Assembly: GCA_018970945.1 (NCBI GenBank)
Contig: JAGWVJ010000014.1
Coordinates: 1 to 40,819, forward strand
Direction of reading: 5' to 3'
Length of the DNA: 40,819 bases
DNA from: Cyanobacteria bacterium REEB417
GTDB lineage: Bacteria; Cyanobacteriota; Cyanobacteriia; PCC-6307; Cyanobiaceae
Positions 20,953 through 32,567 of this stretch are shown piece by piece. The position numbers and the translations under genes are program-made. The notes under the pieces were generated by a model that saw only the letters and a list, made by a program, of their open reading frames with translations, did not search any database and was not told the origin of the DNA. Position 1 is the first letter of the stretch, and each line of letters opens with the position of its first letter.

Positions 20953-22292
20953 CCAGCCCAATGGAGATGAAGCCAGCTTGCGTGCACGTTTGGCGCTGTC
21001 CATCCTTCCTCGTGAAGCGAACATCCCCAGCCTTCAAGCTGCCACAAACCGAAGCGACTGGCCACAACCGGCCCCGCACCGTCGCGCTGCAGCTGCCAAC
21101 GGTGAAATTCGTGCCCGCAACAGCGCTCGCCCGCCCTGGTCAGCAGCCCATCGGCCGCAGCGATGGCATCGCGGTAGCCCAGGCTCAGGGCACCGCGCTC
21201 GGCGCTGAACGGCAGCAGACCGGCCATGGCGTGCCGGTGGCCCTGGGCGTCGGCCAACTGGCGGCCCAGCACCAGCAGGCCACCGCATTCGGCCACGAGC
21301 GGCAGGCCATGGGCCGCCGCCTGGCGCAGCGACGCCAGGGCCCGTCTCGCCCCGGCCAGCTCGGCAGCCCACAGCTCCGGATAGCCCCCGGGCAGCACCA
21401 CCGCCCGGCTGCCCTGCGGCAGGGGGTGATCGGCGAGCGGGCTCCAGGGCTGGGGATCGGCCCCCAGCGCCCGCAGCAGCTCGAGCGCTTCGGGATAGCG
21501 AAACTGAAAGGCCGCATCGCTGGCGATGGCCAGCGGCAGGGGCGCGGGGCGCGGCGGGGGAGCCGGTCCCAGCAGCCAGGCGATCGGATCCACCGCCAGC
21601 TGATCGTGACGCGGAGGCGCCGCCAGCAGGGGCCAGAGCTGTGTGAGATCAAGATGCTCAGCCGCGAGGGCCGCCCACCTGGGCACACGCGCACCCAGGT
21701 CAGGCAGCTCGGCGGCGCTCACCAGGCCAAGATGGCGCGAGGGCAGATCGAGGAGCTCGGCGGCGGGCAGCACCCCCAGCAGGGGCACGCCGATGGCCTC
21801 GAGGGCTTCGGCCAGCAGGGCCCGGTGGCGCGGGGTGCTGACCTTGTTGAGCACCACGCCGGCCAGGCGCACCGCGGGCGGGCCGTGGTCGCGGAAACCC
21901 CGTACCAGGGCCGCCAACGATCCGGCCTGCCGCGACGCCTCCACCACCAGCACCACCGGCAGGTCGAGCAGGGCGGCCACGGCGGCGCTGCTGCCCTCGC
22001 TGCTGGGCCCGCGGCCATCGAACAGCCCCATCACCCCCTCGACCAGGGCCAGATCACAGCGGCTGCCATGCCAGGCAAAGCAGCGCCGTACCCAGGCCGG
22101 GCTGCACAGCAGCAGATCGAGGTTGCGGCAGGGGCGGCCCGCCACCTGGCTCAGTAGCTGGGGGTCCAGGTAGTCGGGCCCCACCTTGAACGGCTGCAGG
22201 CTGAGACCGCGCTGCCGTGCCAGGGCCGCCAACAGCAGGCTGAGCAGGGTCTTGCCGCTGCCGCTGGTGGGGGCTGCGATCAGACAGCTCAC
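20823..22292 (-). CDS. cbiA: Cobyrinate a,c-diamide synthase
   Basis: 489 residues from a GTG at 22292. ATP-dependent amidation of cobyrinate with glutamine in B12 (or pseudo-B12) synthesis. N-terminal P-loop-like IAAPTSGSGKTLLSLLLAAL, then FKVGPDYLDPQLL and LVEGVMGLFDG of the amidoligase domain. The C-terminal glutaminase domain (about 245 on) has VVLPGGYPELWAAEL and the nucleophile Cys in PLVAECGGLLVLG. No cobalamin riboswitch fits in the 59-base upstream gap. Its 3' end is overlapped by the acylphosphatase frame. Confidence 0.94.
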   Translation of the reverse strand: MSCLIAAPTSGSGKTLLSLLLAALARQRGLSLQPFKVGPDYLDPQLLSQVAGRPCRNLDLLLCSPAWVRRCFAWHGSRCDLALVEGVMGLFDGRGPSSEGSSAAVAALLDLPVVLVVEASRQAGSLAALVRGFRDHGPPAVRLAGVVLNKVSTPRHRALLAEALEAIGVPLLGVLPAAELLDLPSRHLGLVSAAELPDLGARVPRWAALAAEHLDLTQLWPLLAAPPRHDQLAVDPIAWLLGPAPPPRPAPLPLAIASDAAFQFRYPEALELLRALGADPQPWSPLADHPLPQGSRAVVLPGGYPELWAAELAGARRALASLRQAAAHGLPLVAECGGLLVLGRQLADAQGHRHAMAGLLPFSAERGALSLGYRDAIAAADGLLTRAGERCCGHEFHRWQLQRDGAGPVVASRFGLWQLEGWGCSLHEEGWTAPNVHASWLHLHWAGCPEIPRRLVAAAATAVPLPWADAFCSPANPAPSSSVNAGGSW

Positions 22293-22351
22293 GGCCGGGT
22301 GCGACTGCTATGCAGCTTGTCAGCCCGGCAGGCTGTTGAGCAGGGTGGCTG

Positions 22352-23653
22352 TTAGGCAGGTAGCAGCCGGGCCGCGATCGGCGCGGCGGCCGCCAGCAGC
22401 GGGTTGGTGGTGTCGTGGCCGCCGCTGAGCAGCCGGGCCAGTTCCATTTCCTCGCTTTCATCGGGAACGGGAACGACCTCTTCGAGCAGCTCCATGCTGG
22501 CCATGCCGCCGGCTTCAAGTCGCATGCAGCCGCCCGATTCAGAACACAGAATCACGCACAGGGGGGCGCCTTGCGGTGCCTCACAGATCAACCGCAGGCC
22601 CACCATGGCGCCGGGGTGAATGCGGGGCACACCCACCGGCACCGGCATCAGGCGGAACTGCACCGTGGTGCCATCGGTGCGCTCGAATTCGGCGCCCACA
22701 CCCGTGCCGACACCGTCGCCATCGACCGCAAAGCTACTGACCAGGTGCCAGCCGAGCCGATCGGCGATCCACGCCGCCAGCAGCACACCCATCAGTGGGT
22801 GATCCCCTTCGACATCGATGTCGAGCTGCACCACGTGCTCGAGGGCATCGCGACGCGAGGGGGGGTCAAAGACCATGGCCAGCGATTCGCGCCAGGTGCG
22901 AAGCCGCATCCAGTTGAGATCGCTGACCGCCTGACCTGACTGAATGCGCGCCACCAGCAGATCGATGCAGCGGCGTGGCGCCCCCAGGGAGCTGTCGACC
23001 ACCAGGCGGCGTCCGGCCAACGCCAGGGCCTCGAGCAGCTCAGGGGCCTCATCGAGCGAGCTGTTCCACCACACCCAGCAGGGCAGGCCCGGCTCGATCA
23101 GGGGATCCAGCAGCGCCAGGTTCTGCTGCAGAACCCCCAGTCCGCCGCGCAGCACCACCGCATCCCCACAGGCCTGGGCGGCGGCGATGCCCTCATCGAC
23201 CAGGGGGCAGAAGGCCGCCACCAGAGTCTCGAGTGACCGCGCCGGGTCCAGGGTGGGCGCCAGGGTGATCAACCGGCGCGGCATGTGAACGCTGATGGCA
23301 CCGTCGACGAACTGGCCGCGCAGATCGTCGGCCCGATGGTCTCCCGGCCGTTGGCCCAGGGCCCAGGCCAGGCGCTGATCCATCACGGCGGTGCTCAGGG
23401 GGAGACCGCAGCTGCTCACTGCGGCTTTGGCCCTTTCGATCAGGTTACGGTCCAGCAGACCGTTGATCGGCCCATCGAGCAGGCCGGTGCGAATCAGCTG
23501 CTGCTGCAGCCACGAGGCCTCATAGATCACCAGGGTGAAGGTCGCAGCACCGCGGGAGCCCTCCAGACCGGTGTTCCAGAGACGTTCCAGATGATCCCTG
23601 AGCTCATTGGGCGGCAGGGACTGCGGTGCCTGAAGGGTGAGCTGGGCGGCCAT
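22352..23653 (-). CDS. opcA: Glucose-6-phosphate dehydrogenase assembly protein OpcA
   Basis: 433 residues, 53 bases downstream of zwf on the same strand, the usual cyanobacterial pairing. OpcA activates or assembles G6PDH in the dark phase of carbon metabolism. The opening LWNTGLEGSRGAATFTLVIY-like stretch and the central GGLGVLQQNLALLDPLIEPG followed by WVWWNSSLDE match OpcA as I know it. Identification relies on this similarity and on synteny; there is no catalytic motif to check. Confidence 0.92.
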   Translation of the reverse strand: MAAQLTLQAPQSLPPNELRDHLERLWNTGLEGSRGAATFTLVIYEASWLQQQLIRTGLLDGPINGLLDRNLIERAKAAVSSCGLPLSTAVMDQRLAWALGQRPGDHRADDLRGQFVDGAISVHMPRRLITLAPTLDPARSLETLVAAFCPLVDEGIAAAQACGDAVVLRGGLGVLQQNLALLDPLIEPGLPCWVWWNSSLDEAPELLEALALAGRRLVVDSSLGAPRRCIDLLVARIQSGQAVSDLNWMRLRTWRESLAMVFDPPSRRDALEHVVQLDIDVEGDHPLMGVLLAAWIADRLGWHLVSSFAVDGDGVGTGVGAEFERTDGTTVQFRLMPVPVGVPRIHPGAMVGLRLICEAPQGAPLCVILCSESGGCMRLEAGGMASMELLEEVVPVPDESEEMELARLLSGGHDTTNPLLAAAAPIAARLLPA

Positions 23654-23706
23654 GGCGTGAAGGGTGGAGCGAAGAAAAGGTCAGGAATGGAAGAGGCGCG
23701 GCTCGT

Positions 23707-25230
23707 TCAGGGGCGGCGCCAGGCCAGGCCGTCCTCGGCCAGCAGGTTGTCGGCGGCGGCGGGCCCCCAGGTACGCGCTTCGTAGGTCTGCACCGGCACC
23801 TGCTCGGGCGACTCCTCCATCAGCTCGATCAAGGGGGTGTAGAGGCGCCAGGCGGCCTCGACCTCGTCGCTGCGGGTGTACAGGGTGGGGTCCCCCAGCA
23901 TGGCGTCGGCCAGCAGGCGCACATAGCCCTCATCGGAGGGTTCGCCGAAACTTTCGTCGTAGCTGAAGGCCATGTCGACCGGGCGGCTGCGCATGCCCGA
24001 ACCCGGCGCCTTGACCTCAAAGCGGATGTCGGCGCCCTCGTCGGGCTGGATCCGCAGGATCAGCTGGTTGGGCGTGGGGGCCCCCCCGGCAGCGTCAAAC
24101 AGATGCACCGGTGCCTCGCGGAAGGTGAGCACCACCTCCGACAGGCGCTTGGGCAGGCGCTTGCCGGTGCGGATGTAGAAGGGCACCCCCTGCCAGCGCC
24201 AGTTGTTGATGAACAGCTTGGTGGCCACATAGGTCTCGGTGGTGCTCTGGGGGTTCACCCCCGGCTCCTGGCGATACCCGGCGATCGGCCGCTCGGCCGA
24301 ACCGCCAGGCCCGTACTGGCCGCGCACGCAGCACTTCCAGGGCTCCTCGGGGTTGGCCAGCCGCGCCGCCTGCAGAACCTTGGCCTTTTCGTTGCGCATC
24401 GATTCGGGGTCGAAGCGCCCCGGCGGCTCCATGGCGGTGAGCGCCAGGATCTGGGTGAGGTGGTTCTGCACCATGTCGCGCAGGGCGCCACTGGTTTCGT
24501 AATACCCCGCCCGCTCTTCGACGCCGACCGTTTCGGCCGCTGTGATCTGCACGTTGGCGATGTAATTGCGGTTCCAGATCGGCTCGAAGATCGTGTTGGC
24601 AAAGCGCAACACCAGAATGTTCTGGACCGTTTCCTTGCCCAGGTAGTGGTCAATGCGGAAGATCTGGTTCTCCTGGGCGCAGGCCTGCACCACCTTGTTG
24701 AGGGCCTGGGCGCTGGCGTAATCGGTGCCGAAGGGCTTCTCGATCACCACACGGCTGCGGGCCGGGTCGGCCAGCAGGCCGGCGGCGGCCAGGGCCCGGC
24801 AGCCGCTGCCGTAGAAGGCCGGTGACACCGACAGGTAAAAGGTGCGGTTGCCACGGGTGGCCCGCTGGCGATCGATCAAGTCGAGCCTCTCGCCCAGCCT
24901 GACGACCGTGGGCGGGTCCTGCAGATCAACCGGTTCGTAATACAAACAAGCCGCAAACTGCTCCCAGGCACTGCGGTGCTCGGCGATCTCAGCCGCCATG
25001 GCCTCGGCCATGCGGTTGCGAAAATCCGTGTCACTCCAGGGCCGGCGGGCACAGCCCAGCACCGCGAATTCGCTGGGAAGACGCCGCTGGCGAAACAGCT
25101 CAAACAGGGCAGGAATCAGCTTGCGATGGGTGAGGTCGCCGCTGGCTCCAAAGATCACCAGGCACTGGGGGCTGATCACCCGTTCCTGCCTGAGGCCCAC
25201 CCGCAGGGGGTTGGTGAGCACCGCCGTCAT
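23707..25230 (-). CDS. zwf: Glucose-6-phosphate 1-dehydrogenase
   Basis: 507 residues. Oxidises glucose 6-phosphate to 6-phosphogluconolactone with NADP, the entry to the oxidative pentose phosphate path. NADP site CLVIFGASGDLTHRKLIPAL near residue 25; substrate and catalytic His in FRIDHYLGKETVQNILVLRF; EKPFGTDYASAQALN and FYIRTGKRLPKRLSEVVL follow in the family order. Its downstream partner opcA shares the strand. petH lies upstream with a 125-base gap holding two small hairpins. Confidence 0.97.
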   Translation of the reverse strand: MTAVLTNPLRVGLRQERVISPQCLVIFGASGDLTHRKLIPALFELFRQRRLPSEFAVLGCARRPWSDTDFRNRMAEAMAAEIAEHRSAWEQFAACLYYEPVDLQDPPTVVRLGERLDLIDRQRATRGNRTFYLSVSPAFYGSGCRALAAAGLLADPARSRVVIEKPFGTDYASAQALNKVVQACAQENQIFRIDHYLGKETVQNILVLRFANTIFEPIWNRNYIANVQITAAETVGVEERAGYYETSGALRDMVQNHLTQILALTAMEPPGRFDPESMRNEKAKVLQAARLANPEEPWKCCVRGQYGPGGSAERPIAGYRQEPGVNPQSTTETYVATKLFINNWRWQGVPFYIRTGKRLPKRLSEVVLTFREAPVHLFDAAGGAPTPNQLILRIQPDEGADIRFEVKAPGSGMRSRPVDMAFSYDESFGEPSDEGYVRLLADAMLGDPTLYTRSDEVEAAWRLYTPLIELMEESPEQVPVQTYEARTWGPAAADNLLAEDGLAWRRP

Positions 25231-25265
25231 TGCAGCATCGCCGTGTGCCCCTGGTTTAACGACAC

Positions 25266-25330
25266 CTGGGGTCTTAACCCAGCTGTTACCGGATTTGTGA
25301 CGGAGTTCTGTGAGGGTTCAGTGACCCTCA
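25266..25330. repeat. Two small hairpins between petH and zwf
   Basis: TGAGGGT (25311-25317) and ACCCTCA (25324-25330) form a perfect 7-base stem with a 6-base loop, about 26 bases after the petH stop as read on the minus strand. CTGGG (25266-25270) and CCCAG (25278-25282) form a weaker 5-base stem nearer zwf. The first may end petH transcripts, though no U tract follows; the zwf promoter should also lie in this gap. Confidence 0.4.
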
Positions 25331-25355
25331 GGCGAGGCTTGCGATGACCGACTGA

Positions 25356-26618
<1,263 letters not shown>

Positions 26619-26635
26619 TCACGCTGGCCGTTGAA

Positions 26636-27298
26636 TTGCGGCTAAGTTTGTCGCCAGTTGTGGCCCAGGACACGGTCATCGGTGTCCCACTGGCTTCTCA
26701 GCCCCAATTGCCCGAACCGGTTCTGGTGAAGCTTCTCGAATCCAGACTTGCTGCAGAAACGGTCCCTGAATCGGTTTCCGCTGGAGCAATGTCGGATTCC
26801 CTGATTTGCGGTCTCGACACGATTCAGCAGGACATGGAGCGCCTGCCCCAGGGTGTCCGTCGTCTAGCGGTGCAACTGCGCATGGATCTCGATCCGGCCT
26901 GCATCTGGACCGTGCTCACCGACTACACCAATCTCCACTGCTTCATCCCGAATCTGGAGACATCCCGGCTGCTGTGGCGTCGCGCCAACGTGGTGGGCCT
27001 CGAGCAGGAGGGTTGCCAGAACTTCATGGGCCTGCGGTTCAAGGCCCAGGTTCAGCTGGAGCTGACCGAACGGCCCGAGCAGGGGCGACTCGACTTCGTC
27101 ATGGTGAAGGGTGATTTCCGCCGCTTCGAGGGCGCCTGGCAGATCGGCCACGACAGTGCCGGCACCACCCTGCTCTACGAACTCACGGTTCAGGGGTTCA
27201 CGGGCATGCCGATCGGTCTGATCGAGCAGCGCCTGCGCGACGACCTGGCCACCAACCTGCGCGCTGTTCAACGCGAAGCGATCAGCCGAGCAGCCTGA
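26636..27298 (+). CDS. SRPBCC (START-like, polyketide cyclase/COQ10-type) family protein
   Basis: The region from about residue 65 (QQDMERLPQGVRRLAVQLRM) is a START-like lipid- or cofactor-binding fold: VWTVLTDYTNLHCFIPNLET-type opening (here IWTVLTDYTNLHCFIPNLE), RFKAQVQLELTE, FVMVKGDFRRFEGAWQI and a C-terminal helix IGLIEQRLRDDLATNLRAV. Ligand unknown. The 5' end is uncertain: the TTG at 26636 gives 220 residues, the ATG at 26789 gives 169 and still keeps the domain intact. Divergent from petH; a shared promoter region is likely. Its 3' end converges on the tRNA gene. Confidence 0.82.
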   Translation: MRLSLSPVVAQDTVIGVPLASQPQLPEPVLVKLLESRLAAETVPESVSAGAMSDSLICGLDTIQQDMERLPQGVRRLAVQLRMDLDPACIWTVLTDYTNLHCFIPNLETSRLLWRRANVVGLEQEGCQNFMGLRFKAQVQLELTERPEQGRLDFVMVKGDFRRFEGAWQIGHDSAGTTLLYELTVQGFTGMPIGLIEQRLRDDLATNLRAVQREAISRAA

Positions 27299-27397
27299 TC
27301 AGGCTTCATCGATCGCCTGCAGTGAACATCAGGCCGTTCACTGAGGCCATCAGCAATGGTTGCGCATCATCCGCAGCGAGACGCAACTGGAACGTGA

Positions 27398-27470
27398 TAC
27401 CCCCAAGGGGATTCGAACCCCTGTCGCCTCCGTGAAAGGGAGGTGTCCTAGGCCTCTAGACGATGGGGGC
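27398..27470 (-). tRNA. trnE: tRNA-Glu (anticodon TTC)
   Basis: 73 bases as read on the minus strand. Acceptor GCCCCCA pairs with TGGGGGT (G1-U72 wobble, discriminator A). The D region is TCGTCTAGAGGCCTAGGACA. The anticodon stem CCTCC/GGAGG encloses the loop CTTTCAC with anticodon TTC. The T arm AGGGG-TTCGAAT-CCCCT is canonical. CCA is not encoded. In cyanobacteria this tRNA also supplies glutamyl groups for tetrapyrrole synthesis, which is family knowledge. Confidence 0.97.
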
Positions 27471-27525
27471 GAGGCCACGGCGCAGGGGACTGATCAATCC
27501 CGCACCGATCCATGGAACGTACGGG

Positions 27526-28689
<1,164 letters not shown>

Positions 28690-28801
28690 GGGTCCCACCT
28701 TATGGAGAATTACCGCCAATGCACCGCGCATTGACACACACAGGTAGCCGCCACCGGCCAACCGGGCTAGACAGGGACGCAGGCAGAGGCTGGAACACCG
28801 C

Positions 28802-29407
28802 ATGGCCTCCACCCATGAACTGAGCGAGCGGGTGATTCCCATCGCATCTCCCCCGTCTGTCAAGTCCGACCCCAGCCGCATCCGGCTGGATTCGAGCCTG
28901 CGGCGCTGGTTCTCCCGCAACCTGGGTCTGTGGCGCTCACGGCGGCTCTACTTCTTTGCCGATGGCGACGTGCTGAGGGTCGACATGATGCTGCGGGTCG
29001 AAAGCTTCAGCGAACCGATCGAAGGCGACGCGGCCTACCGCTTCAGCTGGTGGCCCGAACAGGATTTCGACTTCTTCGAGAAGAAGCCCCGCTTTGTGCC
29101 GACCGGCAGCATGGAGGCCTATCTGTGCGGGCACCAGCTGCGTCGCAGCCGCGGCTACCTGTGCGGCAGTCCCACCAAGAGCCAGATCCGCCAGGTGGAT
29201 GAACACGAGGTGGTGTTCGAATCCCACTATCAGGAATGGGACATCCTTGAGCACATCCGACTGGTCGACCAGGACCGCTTCCGGGCCCGTTCCATCTACT
29301 CCTGGAAGGATGGCGAACTGGAGCTGGCCGAGACCCATCACGAAATCAGGGTCGAAGGCGCCGGCAACCCCCTTGCTCCATGCAGCAGCATGGATGGACC
29401 GTCCTGA
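28802..29407 (+). CDS. Probable CpcS/CpeS-type chromophore lyase family protein
   Basis: 201 residues. Calycin-like beta-barrel character: [16 protein letters not shown] resembles the opening FxRxxGxWRSxR of CpcS/CpeS lyases, and the C-terminal [20 protein letters not shown] followed by THHEIRV resembles their LRLRTS...SEIR ending. That family attaches bilins to phycobiliproteins. A charged N-terminal extension of about 30 residues precedes the domain. Which bilin or subunit it serves, or whether it keeps lyase activity, cannot be told. It is divergent from sasA (112-base gap) and overlaps the next gene by 14 bases. Confidence 0.6.
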   Translation: MASTHELSERVIPIASPPSVKSDPSRIRLDSSLRRWFSRNLGLWRSRRLYFFADGDVLRVDMMLRVESFSEPIEGDAAYRFSWWPEQDFDFFEKKPRFVPTGSMEAYLCGHQLRRSRGYLCGSPTKSQIRQVDEHEVVFESHYQEWDILEHIRLVDQDRFRARSIYSWKDGELELAETHHEIRVEGAGNPLAPCSSMDGPS

Positions 29408-29855
29408 AGTCCTGGTCTTGACCCTGCTGCGCCGTCTTTGCCCCCTGCTGGTGGCTCCGCTCCTGACCCTGCCCCTGCTGGTGGCTCCCGCCGGGGCCCT
29501 GGCGGCACCCGCAACCGAAGCCGAAATGAACCTCTACACGCGGATCGCGGCGGTCAATGTTTGCATCGCCCGCTCGGCCGGCGTCGACTTCGACAAGGCG
29601 GTTGGGATTGCCGGTGAAACCATCGCCCAGCTGATCCAGGGCCAGCACGGCGGCGCCATCAAGCAGGTGGGCGCCAAAGCGCTGAACATCGAAGAGCTGC
29701 GCAAGGGGTCGATCAACTCGGCCGTGCTGGGTGCCGCCGAGATCTGCCCCAAGGAGGTCCCTGCCGATGTGATGAAGAAGGTGCAGGACGCCCTGGGCCG
29801 CAGCGGCGCCAAGCAGGCTCCGGCCGCAACCCCAGCCCCCGCTGCCAAGCCCTGA
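29394..29855 (+). CDS. Small secreted hypothetical protein
   Basis: 153 residues from the ATG at 29394 (a TTG at 29418 is an alternative). A signal peptide is clear: LLRRLCPLLVAPLLTLPLLVA ending AGALAAPATEAE. The mature part of about 115 residues is helical-looking with two cysteines (NVCIARSAGVDF and AEICPKEVP) that could form a disulphide, and ends in an Ala/Pro-rich tail. I do not recognise the family. It probably acts in the periplasm or thylakoid lumen. It overlaps the CpcS-like gene upstream, and pepN starts 6 bases after its stop. Confidence 0.75.
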   Translation: MDRPEVLVLTLLRRLCPLLVAPLLTLPLLVAPAGALAAPATEAEMNLYTRIAAVNVCIARSAGVDFDKAVGIAGETIAQLIQGQHGGAIKQVGAKALNIEELRKGSINSAVLGAAEICPKEVPADVMKKVQDALGRSGAKQAPAATPAPAAKP

Positions 29856-29861
29856 GCCCCG

Positions 29862-32555
29862 ATGGCCACCGTGCGCCTCGCCGATTACCGCCCGGCGCCC
29901 TACCTGATCAGCCGCACCGATCTGACGGTGCGGCTGTTTGCAGACCATGCCCTGGTCGACGCGCGGCTGGCCTTCAGCCCCAACCCGGGCGCGGCGGATC
30001 TGCCACCACAGCCCCTGGTGCTGGCGGGCCTCAACCTGACGTTGGAGGCCCTGGCCATCGATGGGATCCCCCATCAGCCCGAGGCCGGCGAGCTGGGCGA
30101 CCAGGGTCTATGCCTCAACACGCCACCGCAACGCCCCTTTGAACTGAGCAGCCGGGTGCGGATCGATCCACACAGCAACACCACCCTCGAGGGGCTGTAT
30201 GTCAGCGGTGGGCTGTTCACCACCCAGTGCGAGGCCGAGGGGTTTCGCCGCATCACCTTTCACCCCGACCGGCCCGATCTGCTGAGCCGCTTTCGGGTGC
30301 GCATCGAGGCCGATCGCGACACCGCTCCGGTGCTGCTGTGCAACGGCAACTGCATCGAAACCGGCGACCTGGAGGACGGCCGTCACTACGCGATCTGGGA
30401 TGACCCGTTTCCCAAGCCCTCGTACCTGTTTGCCCTGGTCGCGGGGGTGCTCGACGAGGCCAGTGACACGTTCGTCACCGCCAGTGGGCGTACGGTGAAG
30501 CTGCGCCTCCATGTGGAGCCCGGCGATCTTCCCTACACCGCCCACGCGATGGCCTCGCTGCAGCGCGCCATGCGCTGGGACGAGCAGCGCTACGGACTCG
30601 AGTACGACCTCGACGAGTTCAACATCGTCGCGGTGCGCCACTTCAACATGGGCGCAATGGAAAACAAGAGCCTCAACATCTTCAATTCGAAACTGGTGCT
30701 GGCCGACGGTGAAACCGCAACCGATGGCGAACTCGAACGCATCGAAAGCGTCATCGCCCACGAATACTTTCACAACTGGACCGGCAACCGCATCACCTGC
30801 CGCGACTGGTTCCAGCTGTCGCTCAAGGAAGGCCTCACGGTGTTTCGCGATCAGAGCTTCAGCGCTGATCTCCATGGCGCCAGCCTCAACCGCATCGACA
30901 ACGTGGCGATGCTGCGCAACACCCAGTTCCGCGAGGATGCAGGCCCCACTGCACACCCGGTGCAACCCGACGCCTACCAGGCGATCGACAACTTTTACAC
31001 AACAACAATCTACGAAAAGGGATCTGAACTGATTCGCATGCTCCACACCCTGCTTGGTGAGGAGACGTTCATGCGCGGCATGGCGCTCTACGTGAGCCGT
31101 CATGACGGATCGGCCGCCACCTGCGACGATTTCGTGCAGGCGATGGAAGACGCAGCAGCCGAGCAGCCTTCGTGCGCCAGCTTTGATTTTGGCCAGTTCA
31201 GACGCTGGTACCACCAGGCGGGAACGCCTGTGCTCGAGGTCCAGCGGCACTGGGATGGTGAGCGGGGCGAACTGGAGCTGCACATCCGTCAGCACACGCC
31301 GCCCACGCCCGGCCAGCCCGACAAACAGCCCCTGGTGATCCCCCTGGTGCTGGGGTTGGTGGGTCAGGCCGGCAAAGCCCTGCCGTTGGAGCTGGCGACT
31401 GCGGAGCCCGCCACCCCAGCCACGGCCCCATTGCCGCCGGCCTGGGGACACCACAGCCGCCTGGTGGTGATCGATCAGGCTGAGACCCGGCTGCGCTGCA
31501 CCGGGTTGCCGCAGCAGCACCATCCGCCGGCGCTGTCGCTGCTGCGGCAGTTCTCGGCACCGGTGAAGCTCGAGATCGGCCGACCGCCGGCCGAACTGGT
31601 ACACCTGCTGGCCCACGACAGCGATCCGGTGGCCCGCTGGGATGCCGGACAACAACTGCTGCGGCGCGCCCTTCTGGCCAGGGCCGCTGGCCATGTCGAC
31701 GGCCAGCTCGAGGATGAGCTGGTCGATGCCCTGGGGCGGATCCTGGGCGATCCGTCGCTGTCGCAGGCCAGCAAGGCGGCGCTGCTGTCCCTGCCCGGTG
31801 CCCCAGAGCTGGAGGGTGCCAGTGCCGATCTGGGTCAGCCACCCGACCCGCCGGCCCTGTTTGCCGCCGGTGAAGCCCTGATCTGCCGCTTCGGCCATGC
31901 CCTGGCTGAGGCCCTGAGCCGGGAGCTCGAGGCCTGCCAGGGGCAGTGGTCCGAATCCTGGCCCCAGGGCCAGGGCGACCGGCAGCTCACCGGCCTGATC
32001 TGGCGCTGGCGAGTCGCCGCCGGCGATGGCGACGCCATCGGGCAGGCCCGCCTGGCCATCGACGGCCCGTCAATGACCCTGGCGCGCCTCGGGCTGCGAG
32101 CCCTGCAGAACCACGACCGACCCGAGCGCCACGCGGCCCTGGATGCGTTCTACAGGCGCTGGCAGAACAGGCCTGTGATTCTTGATGCCTGGTTCAGCCT
32201 CGAAGCCTCGGCCCCCCTGGCCGACGGCCTGGGCCGGATCCAGCGGCTGTTGGAGCATCCGCGCTACGACCCCAACGCCCCCAATTCGGTGCGGGCGGTG
32301 CTGGGGGGCCTGGCCGCCAACGCGCCGGTGTTCCACGCCGGCGACGGCAGCGGCTACCGCTTCATGGCCGCCCAGATCGCGGCGCTCGATCAACGCAACC
32401 CGATCACCGCCTCCCGCCTGGCCAAGGTGCTGAGCCGCTGGCGCAGCTACGGCCCCGCGCGCTCGGCCGCAATGCACAACGCCCTGATGCAGCTGGCCAG
32501 CGCCGCGCTGTCAACCAACACCCGCGAGGTGGTGGAACAGTGCCTGGCCGATTGA
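29862..32555 (+). CDS. pepN: Aminopeptidase N (M1 family metallopeptidase)
   Basis: 897 residues; removes N-terminal residues from peptides in the cytoplasm. The substrate-recognition motif FNMGAMENKSLNIFNSKLVL precedes the zinc site HEYFHNWTGNR (His300, Glu301, His304), with the third ligand Glu323 in LSLKEGLTVFRDQ. YEKGSELIRMLHTLLGE carries the transition-state Tyr. A long C-terminal helical domain typical of the E. coli PepN subfamily closes the protein. No signal peptide. It is slightly longer than E. coli PepN (870). It converges on the GHL10 gene with a 12-base gap. Confidence 0.96.
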   Translation: MATVRLADYRPAPYLISRTDLTVRLFADHALVDARLAFSPNPGAADLPPQPLVLAGLNLTLEALAIDGIPHQPEAGELGDQGLCLNTPPQRPFELSSRVRIDPHSNTTLEGLYVSGGLFTTQCEAEGFRRITFHPDRPDLLSRFRVRIEADRDTAPVLLCNGNCIETGDLEDGRHYAIWDDPFPKPSYLFALVAGVLDEASDTFVTASGRTVKLRLHVEPGDLPYTAHAMASLQRAMRWDEQRYGLEYDLDEFNIVAVRHFNMGAMENKSLNIFNSKLVLADGETATDGELERIESVIAHEYFHNWTGNRITCRDWFQLSLKEGLTVFRDQSFSADLHGASLNRIDNVAMLRNTQFREDAGPTAHPVQPDAYQAIDNFYTTTIYEKGSELIRMLHTLLGEETFMRGMALYVSRHDGSAATCDDFVQAMEDAAAEQPSCASFDFGQFRRWYHQAGTPVLEVQRHWDGERGELELHIRQHTPPTPGQPDKQPLVIPLVLGLVGQAGKALPLELATAEPATPATAPLPPAWGHHSRLVVIDQAETRLRCTGLPQQHHPPALSLLRQFSAPVKLEIGRPPAELVHLLAHDSDPVARWDAGQQLLRRALLARAAGHVDGQLEDELVDALGRILGDPSLSQASKAALLSLPGAPELEGASADLGQPPDPPALFAAGEALICRFGHALAEALSRELEACQGQWSESWPQGQGDRQLTGLIWRWRVAAGDGDAIGQARLAIDGPSMTLARLGLRALQNHDRPERHAALDAFYRRWQNRPVILDAWFSLEASAPLADGLGRIQRLLEHPRYDPNAPNSVRAVLGGLAANAPVFHAGDGSGYRFMAAQIAALDQRNPITASRLAKVLSRWRSYGPARSAAMHNALMQLASAALSTNTREVVEQCLAD

Positions 32556-32567
32556 CGGCTGGGCTCC

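Noticed and set aside
22293-22351. Cobalamin riboswitch before cbiA
   Set aside because: The 59-base gap is too short and shows no B12-box-like sequence.
30108-31898. 596-codon minus-strand open frame opposite pepN
   Set aside because: Shadow frame; low-complexity Gln/His/Val product, and pepN has all catalytic motifs.
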